NCBI GenBank assembly: GCA_036381595.1
Contig: DASVCN010000007.1
Span: forward strand, 1-64,000
Source of the DNA: Trueperaceae bacterium
GTDB taxonomy: Bacteria; Deinococcota; Deinococci; Deinococcales; Trueperaceae
Length of the DNA stretch: 64,000 bases
Direction: 5' to 3'
The position numbers and the translations under genes are program-made. Positions 60,206 through 64,000 of the stretch are shown in pieces (within the stretch, counting starts at the first letter, position 1; each line of letters opens with the position of its first letter). The notes under the pieces were generated by a model. It had not been told where the DNA came from. It made no database searches and saw only the letters and a program-made list of their open reading frames with translations.

Positions 60206-62458
60206 TCAGTATTGCACGGCTCTTTCGGGCGACCGCTGCTCCTCTGCCGAGCCGGAAGGGGCCAGCAGCACAGCAGCTGCGAACGAGAACGCCTCGTCGT
60301 CGAAGCTGATGTAGGCGTTGAGCAGCGATATCAGCCGGTAGCGTTCGATGAGGGCGTTCACGAGTGTCGGGGATGAGTGGGGATCGCGCTTCTCACCCCG
60401 CCGCACCCTCCCCAGCGAGTCGAGCAGTTCGAGTTCGGAGAGGGCGAGACGTACGGTGTCGGCCTTCTCCTTGCCGTACGGCAGGGCCGAGCCGCGCTGC
60501 AGGGCCACGAAGCCTCGCCGCACGTCGGCGACGGTGGGAAGCTGCTCGGCCGACTCTCTCGCTCGTCTTAGCGCCGGCTCGTCGAAATCGAGATAGACGG
60601 TCGCACCTGCGGCCAGCATCTCGCGCAACCGGGAGGTGGGGGCGCGCTCGGAACCAGGCGGAAGCTCCCGAAGTCGGTAGACCGATCCGGCGACAGGCGG
60701 GTCCGTGAGGGAGGCGAGCCCAGTTCCGGGCGGGGGGCTTCCCCGCCTCACCTCTCCCGTAGATCCGACGAGCGACCGATCCACGTTCGGGTGGAGGCCG
60801 AACCGTTCGAGCGTGCGGATCTCCTCGGCCACGAACTCGAGTTGCCGCTTCCCCTGCCACTCACGCTCTCTCACACTGATCGCCGCGTTCACCGGGGCGC
60901 CGACCCGCAGCGTCTCGGCCAGATCGCCCTGACGCCAGGCGACCCCCCTTAGGCCGGCGATCCGGAGTTGCAGTGTGCCCCTCTCGCGGCCGACCGCCTT
61001 GGCGTGCTCGAGCTTGTCGCAGAGGGCGAGCAGCGGGGCCGGGTGTCCCTCGCCGAACGGCTCCAGCTCACAGATCGACCTGTAGAGGTCGGCGTCGACG
61101 TCGCACGCCGACACGACCGCGTCGGCCGAGATCGCCGGGAGGGGCGCCGGGTGACGGGAGACGAACTCGAGGATCGCCTCCCGGAAAGCGGGCAGCTCCT
61201 CGGGATCGATGGCGAAGCCGGCGGCCTGCTCGTGGCCTCCGAACCGCTTCAGGAAGCGGGCGGCGCTCCGCAGCCCCTGCACGGCAGAGATCCCCGGTGT
61301 GGAACGAACGCTGCCTTTGCCGGCGGCGACGATATAGACGGGTTTGTAGAACCGCTCCAGCAGTTTCGAGGCGACGATGCCCATCACCCCCGGATGCCAG
61401 CCGTCTTCGTCAAGGACCAGGGCGGGCGCGTCACCGTCGACCTTCTCGAGTGCCTCGGCGTACATCCGGTCCTGGATCTTGCGGCGGTCCTGGTTCCTGG
61501 CATCGAGATAGGAGGCGAGCTCGCGGGCGCGCCGCTCCGAACCGGTGGTGAGCAGTTCGAGCGCCTTGTCGGCTTCCCCCAGCCGCCCCGCGGCGTTGAG
61601 GCGGGGCGCCAGGACGAAGGCCACGTCGCGGGCAGTCACCCGATCGCGGATGCCCGACATCGCCACGCTGCTGCGGAGCCCGGCCCAATTGCTGGAGGCG
61701 ATCCTCTCGAGGCCGGCCTTCACCAGCGCCCGGTTCTCCCCCAGCAAGGGGGCGACGTCGGCGACGGTCCCGATGGTGGCGATGTCGGTGTACTCGAGCG
61801 GGTCCTCCAGCCCGAGCCGCCGATGGAGCGTCCAGAGGAGGTGGTAGGCGACGCCGGCTCCGGTGAGTTCGGCTACGCCCGGAGCCCTGCCCGGGGCGAG
61901 CGACGGGTGCACCACCAGGCAGTCGGGGAGTTCGTCGCCGGGCTGGTGGTGGTCGGTCACTATCACCTCCACACCCAGCTCGCGCAGGCGTGCTACCTCG
62001 GCCAGGTTGGTAATCCCGCAGTCGACGGTGATGAACAGGTCGCAGGCCTCGGCGTGCTCCTCGACGCGCTCGGGATGGACGCCGTAGCCGTCGGTCAGCC
62101 TGTTCGGGATGAAGGCCGAGACGTTCGCGCCCAGCGAACGGAGGCCCAGCAGCAGCACCGCGGTGCCGGAGACCCCATCGGCGTCGTAGTCGCCGTGGAT
62201 GAGGATGCGGCGGCGTTGGCGAAGGGCGAGTTCGAGTCTCTCTGCCGCCCGCTCGAGGGTAGTTATGGCGCTCGGGCGCAGGGGCGGCGACAGCTGTTCC
62301 GCGGCTCCCTCACGTATCCCTCTGTGCCACAGCATCGAGGCGAGCAGCGGGGGCACGCCCAGCTCACGTACCAGGCGTTCGACCTGATCGGGGGGCGCAG
62401 GGGGCCTGACCAGCCATTCGGTCCGGGGGCGGGCGACGAGGGGGGCGGCTTCGATCAC
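60206..62458 (-). CDS. recJ: Single-stranded-DNA exonuclease RecJ with extended C-terminus
   Basis: 750-residue 5'-3' exonuclease of recombination and mismatch repair. The DHH core has ILIHGDYDADGVSGTAVL, ITVDCGITNLAEV, VIVTDHHQPGDELP and TIGTVADVAPLLGENR; the DHHA1 part includes RFGGHEQAAGFAID. An OB-fold is followed by a C-terminal region of about 180 residues after TGEVRRG. D. radiodurans RecJ has such a fourth domain, which E. coli RecJ lacks. The GTG start (62458) follows the LapA-like gene after 6 nt. It acts on single-stranded DNA in RecF-type repair in this phylum. Confidence 0.95.
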   Translation of the reverse strand: MIEAAPLVARPRTEWLVRPPAPPDQVERLVRELGVPPLLASMLWHRGIREGAAEQLSPPLRPSAITTLERAAERLELALRQRRRILIHGDYDADGVSGTAVLLLGLRSLGANVSAFIPNRLTDGYGVHPERVEEHAEACDLFITVDCGITNLAEVARLRELGVEVIVTDHHQPGDELPDCLVVHPSLAPGRAPGVAELTGAGVAYHLLWTLHRRLGLEDPLEYTDIATIGTVADVAPLLGENRALVKAGLERIASSNWAGLRSSVAMSGIRDRVTARDVAFVLAPRLNAAGRLGEADKALELLTTGSERRARELASYLDARNQDRRKIQDRMYAEALEKVDGDAPALVLDEDGWHPGVMGIVASKLLERFYKPVYIVAAGKGSVRSTPGISAVQGLRSAARFLKRFGGHEQAAGFAIDPEELPAFREAILEFVSRHPAPLPAISADAVVSACDVDADLYRSICELEPFGEGHPAPLLALCDKLEHAKAVGRERGTLQLRIAGLRGVAWRQGDLAETLRVGAPVNAAISVREREWQGKRQLEFVAEEIRTLERFGLHPNVDRSLVGSTGEVRRGSPPPGTGLASLTDPPVAGSVYRLRELPPGSERAPTSRLREMLAAGATVYLDFDEPALRRARESAEQLPTVADVRRGFVALQRGSALPYGKEKADTVRLALSELELLDSLGRVRRGEKRDPHSSPTLVNALIERYRLISLLNAYISFDDEAFSFAAAVLLAPSGSAEEQRSPERAVQY

Positions 62459-62464
62459 TTGCGC

Positions 62465-62833
62465 TCAGATGTTCTCGTGCTCGTCGTAGGGGTCGCGGAG
62501 GAAAGGCTCCTGGGCGCCGCTCTCCGTGGGTGGCCGGTCGGGTATCACGGGCGCCTCTTCGCCCGTTGCTGCTCCGTCCGGGTCCCACTTCTCGAGTTCC
62601 TGGATCCTGCGCCGCAACCTGCGGATCTCGCGGTTCTTCTGCACGCCTCGTACCGCAGCGGGCAGCCAGCCCAGAAGCCATCCCAGGAGGAGCGCCAGGA
62701 GGACCACGACCGCGGGCGACAGCGAGAAGAGGAAGGGCAGGAAGACGTTCACTTCGTTCAGGTCGTGGAGGAGCCACAGATAGGCGCCGGCCGCGAGAAC
62801 GAGGACGATCTGAAGGAGCCTGACGGCTTTCAC
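62465..62833 (-). CDS. LapA-domain (DUF1049) membrane protein
   Basis: 122-residue protein. Two hydrophobic segments (VRLLQIVLVLAAGAYLWLL and FLFSLSPAVVVLLALLLGWLLGWLP) are followed by a coiled-coil-like stretch (VQKNREIRRLRRRIQELEKW) and an acidic tail. This matches the LapA/YciS family, where the E. coli pair LapA-LapB controls LPS synthesis; the role in this phylum is unknown. I start at the GTG at 62833, which follows GGAGGT; the upstream TTG at 62848 overlaps that site. A TAGACT promoter box lies at 62855-62860. First gene of LapA-like, recJ, oxidase. Confidence 0.85.
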   Translation of the reverse strand: MKAVRLLQIVLVLAAGAYLWLLHDLNEVNVFLPFLFSLSPAVVVLLALLLGWLLGWLPAAVRGVQKNREIRRLRRRIQELEKWDPDGAATGEEAPVIPDRPPTESGAQEPFLRDPYDEHENI

Positions 62834-62854
62834 CAGCGAAACCTCCAAGGTGCG

Positions 62855-62860
62855 AGTCTA
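62855..62860 (-). promoter_or_regulatory. -10 box of the LapA-recJ-oxidase operon
   Basis: TAGACT, with transcription expected to start about 62848, ahead of the GGAGGT ribosome site. Here the mRNA has a short leader rather than a leaderless start. Confidence 0.45.
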
Positions 62861-62923
62861 CCAGGGAGGCAATCGGGCCCCGTGCGCGATACTCCCTACT
62901 CGCTCCTCCAGCGGGACTCGTCT

Positions 62924-63355
62924 TCAATCGAGAGTGTAGAGGTAAGCGGCGATATGCCGAGCGTCCGACTCGGTGACCCCCAGGTCCGGCATGGCCGTGC
63001 CTGGCTGGATCATTTGCGGCGCCTGGATCCAGCGCACGAGGTTATCGGGGGTGTTCGGCAGGTTCCCGGCGAGGTAGGCGCGCTCTGCGGTTTCGTTCAG
63101 GTTGGGGCCCACCTTGCCACGGGCGCCCTTCACGCCTGCCACTTCGTGGCAGGCGCCACAGCCGTACTTCTGAATGAGGATGGGCCCCATCTCGGGGTCT
63201 GCCGCTTCGAGCGTGTAGTCGGGCGTCACCTGGATGCCGCCCTCTGCCCTCTGCACCAGGACGTATCCGACGACGACGACTAGGGCCGCTACCGCCAGGC
63301 CGGCCACGACCACGCTGAACGGGACGAGACCGCGGTTCGTCTGGACGCCGCTCAC
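62924..63355 (-). CDS. Membrane-anchored cytochrome c, class I
   Basis: 143-residue protein. An N-terminal membrane anchor (LVPFSVVVAGLAVAALVVVVGYVLV) precedes a single cytochrome c domain with the heme motif CGACH and an axial Met in PGTAMPDLGV, then ARHIAAYLYTLD. It should carry electrons to the neighbouring oxidase. The GTG at 63355 overlaps the upstream gene's stop (GTGA); an ATG at 63364 would also be possible. It is the last gene of the oxidase cluster here. Confidence 0.92.
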   Translation of the reverse strand: MSGVQTNRGLVPFSVVVAGLAVAALVVVVGYVLVQRAEGGIQVTPDYTLEAADPEMGPILIQKYGCGACHEVAGVKGARGKVGPNLNETAERAYLAGNLPNTPDNLVRWIQAPQMIQPGTAMPDLGVTESDARHIAAYLYTLD

Positions 63356-63768
63356 GAGCCGCATGCCTCGAGGAACAGAGGTGGGAGGCCTTCGACGAGG
63401 ATGATCAGGAGGAAGGCGCTGCTGAGGATGAGGCCGGTGAGGCTCAGGTAGGAGGCTGGCTGGTTCTCGTCGTCGCCCCGCCACTTCGACCACCGGCCCG
63501 CTCCCACGATGACGGCCGCCAGCGCCAGCAGGGCGGTCAGTACCGTGATGCCGAGGAGCAGGAGCGAAGTACCTTGAAGGCCGAGCAGTTGGAATCGGGG
63601 CGGGTCGACCGCGCAGACGCTCTCGGTCAGCAGGTAACTGGCCAGCAGGTGGAGCGACCAGGCGATGCCCCCGCCGAGGACGCCGAACCACATGAGGGGG
63701 CTCCCCTGATGCGCTGGTGTCCTGGCTCTCTCTCGCATCGACTCCCTCCTCATCCGCTCCCTCCACAT
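63352..63768 (-). CDS. Oxidase-cluster membrane protein, 138 aa
   Basis: Four hydrophobic segments (MWFGVLGGGIAWSLHLLASYLL, LLGITVLTALLALAAVIVG, YLSLTGLILSSAFLLIIL and a short one at LEGLPPLF) with a conserved ESVCAVDP-type loop. It resembles small proteins of unknown role found beside heme-copper oxidase genes, but I did not recognise a named family. A basic N-terminus (WRERMRRESMRERAR) may mean a later start. It overlaps the cytochrome c gene by 4 bp and lies immediately after the oxidase gene at the right edge. Confidence 0.75.
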   Translation of the reverse strand: MWRERMRRESMRERARTPAHQGSPLMWFGVLGGGIAWSLHLLASYLLTESVCAVDPPRFQLLGLQGTSLLLLGITVLTALLALAAVIVGAGRWSKWRGDDENQPASYLSLTGLILSSAFLLIILVEGLPPLFLEACGS

Positions 63769-63771
63769 CGC

Positions 63772-64000
63772 CTAAAGAAGATGTGGTGAGAGGTCGAGTA
63801 CGACGTAGACGACGATTCCGGCGGCAACGACGAAGTTCCAGACGAGCAGCGCGTGGCGGACCGCAACGTAGTTGTCGCTGTCGAAATGGCCTCTGCTGGC
63901 GCGGATCAGTACGCCCAGCAGGAGGCTAAGTCCGATGAATGTGGCGAGGATGGTGACCGCCGAGATCAGGTAGACGATCGCGGCGTAGGCGTTCGCGTCG
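63772..64000 (-). CDS. C-terminus of a cytochrome oxidase subunit III-like protein (cut by window edge)
   Basis: About 76 codons remain, ending with TAG at 63772. The sequence reads NAYAAIVYLISAVTILATF, then RGHFDSDNYVAVRHALLVWNFVVAAGIVVYVVL, like the last two spans of a subunit III, where the usual YWHFVD is ALLVWNFVVA. It could also be the subunit III half of a fused subunit I+III as in Thermus caaB. The start lies beyond the window. Confidence 0.6.
   Translation of the reverse strand, partial: DANAYAAIVYLISAVTILATFIGLSLLLGVLIRASRGHFDSDNYVAVRHALLVWNFVVAAGIVVYVVLDLSPHLL

Noticed and set aside
60968-63283. 771-codon plus-strand frame
   Set aside because: Antisense to recJ, the LapA-like gene and cytochrome c, all with intact motifs on the minus strand.

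Overview
The window is GC-rich bacterial chromosome, densely coded, almost certainly from a member of the Deinococcota (Deinococcus-Thermus). I lean towards a Truepera-like lineage. The family-level signs are a Taq-like DNA polymerase I without proofreading ligands, a TrmH closely matching the Thermus enzyme, a long RecJ with an extra C-terminal domain, the treZ-treY-glgX trehalose cluster, and many promoters of the 'leaderless' type with a TANNNT -10 box 5-7 nt before the start codon. This assignment is inference; no rRNA is present to confirm it. There are no insertion sequences, no CRISPR array and no prophage. About 57 protein genes, one tRNA-Leu(GAG), one transporter gene broken by a stop codon and two or three very short leader-type ORFs are supported.

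Layout. 1-6.3 kb: glgX (cut by the left edge), treY and treZ, overlapping genes for trehalose synthesis from glycogen or maltodextrin. 6.4-11.0 kb: two small unknown genes, glmM and polA. 11.0-13.3 kb: a polA upstream region with a 13-bp tandem repeat, then a small membrane protein and two DUF2382 (YsnF/AvaK) stress proteins. 13.3-16.3 kb: an SDR enzyme, a Cse60-like small protein, a response regulator with a BTAD output domain, and a mazEF module. 16.4-21.6 kb: fabI, then trpE-trpG-glycosyltransferase-trpD with a Trp-codon leader. 21.6-26.1 kb: pdxS, a class A penicillin-binding protein, pdxT and inorganic pyrophosphatase. 26.2-30.7 kb, minus strand: lipA, lipB, a PQQ-type sugar dehydrogenase lipoprotein, a TPR-like/alpha-beta hydrolase and trmH. 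30.7-33.4 kb: tRNA-Leu, a DinG/XPD-type helicase and the broken EamA transporter. 33.5-38.8 kb: an Eis-like acetyltransferase, an Lrp regulator, a YmdB-type phosphodiesterase and PEP carboxylase. 38.9-42.1 kb: exbB, exbD and an unusual TonB-like/DUF3048 fusion. 42.1-48.5 kb: a phosphoesterase, a LysM-M23 endopeptidase, argB, a phosphohexomutase, an Xaa-Pro peptidase and tpiA. 48.7-54.4 kb: lon, a RibD/DHFR-like reductase, and a TetR-controlled ABC exporter with clear operators. 54.4-64 kb: argS, a VOC protein, a P-loop kinase-like protein, a 992-residue FAD/Fe-S/CCG oxidase, recJ, a LapA-like protein, and the distal end of a cytochrome oxidase cluster (cytochrome c, a membrane protein and the C-terminus of a subunit III-like protein) cut by the right edge.

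The most novel-looking system is exbB-exbD-(TonB-like transmembrane anchor, 15-residue Pro/Ala repeats, DUF3048) at 38872-42131. A proton-motive-force motor appears to be wired directly to a DUF3048 domain instead of to a TonB C-terminal domain. Regulatory structure is also unusually legible: at least fifteen leaderless-type start sites, a tetR promoter bracketed by two 18-bp operators, a divergent trmH/tRNA-Leu promoter pair, and a leader peptide with Trp codons ahead of trpE.
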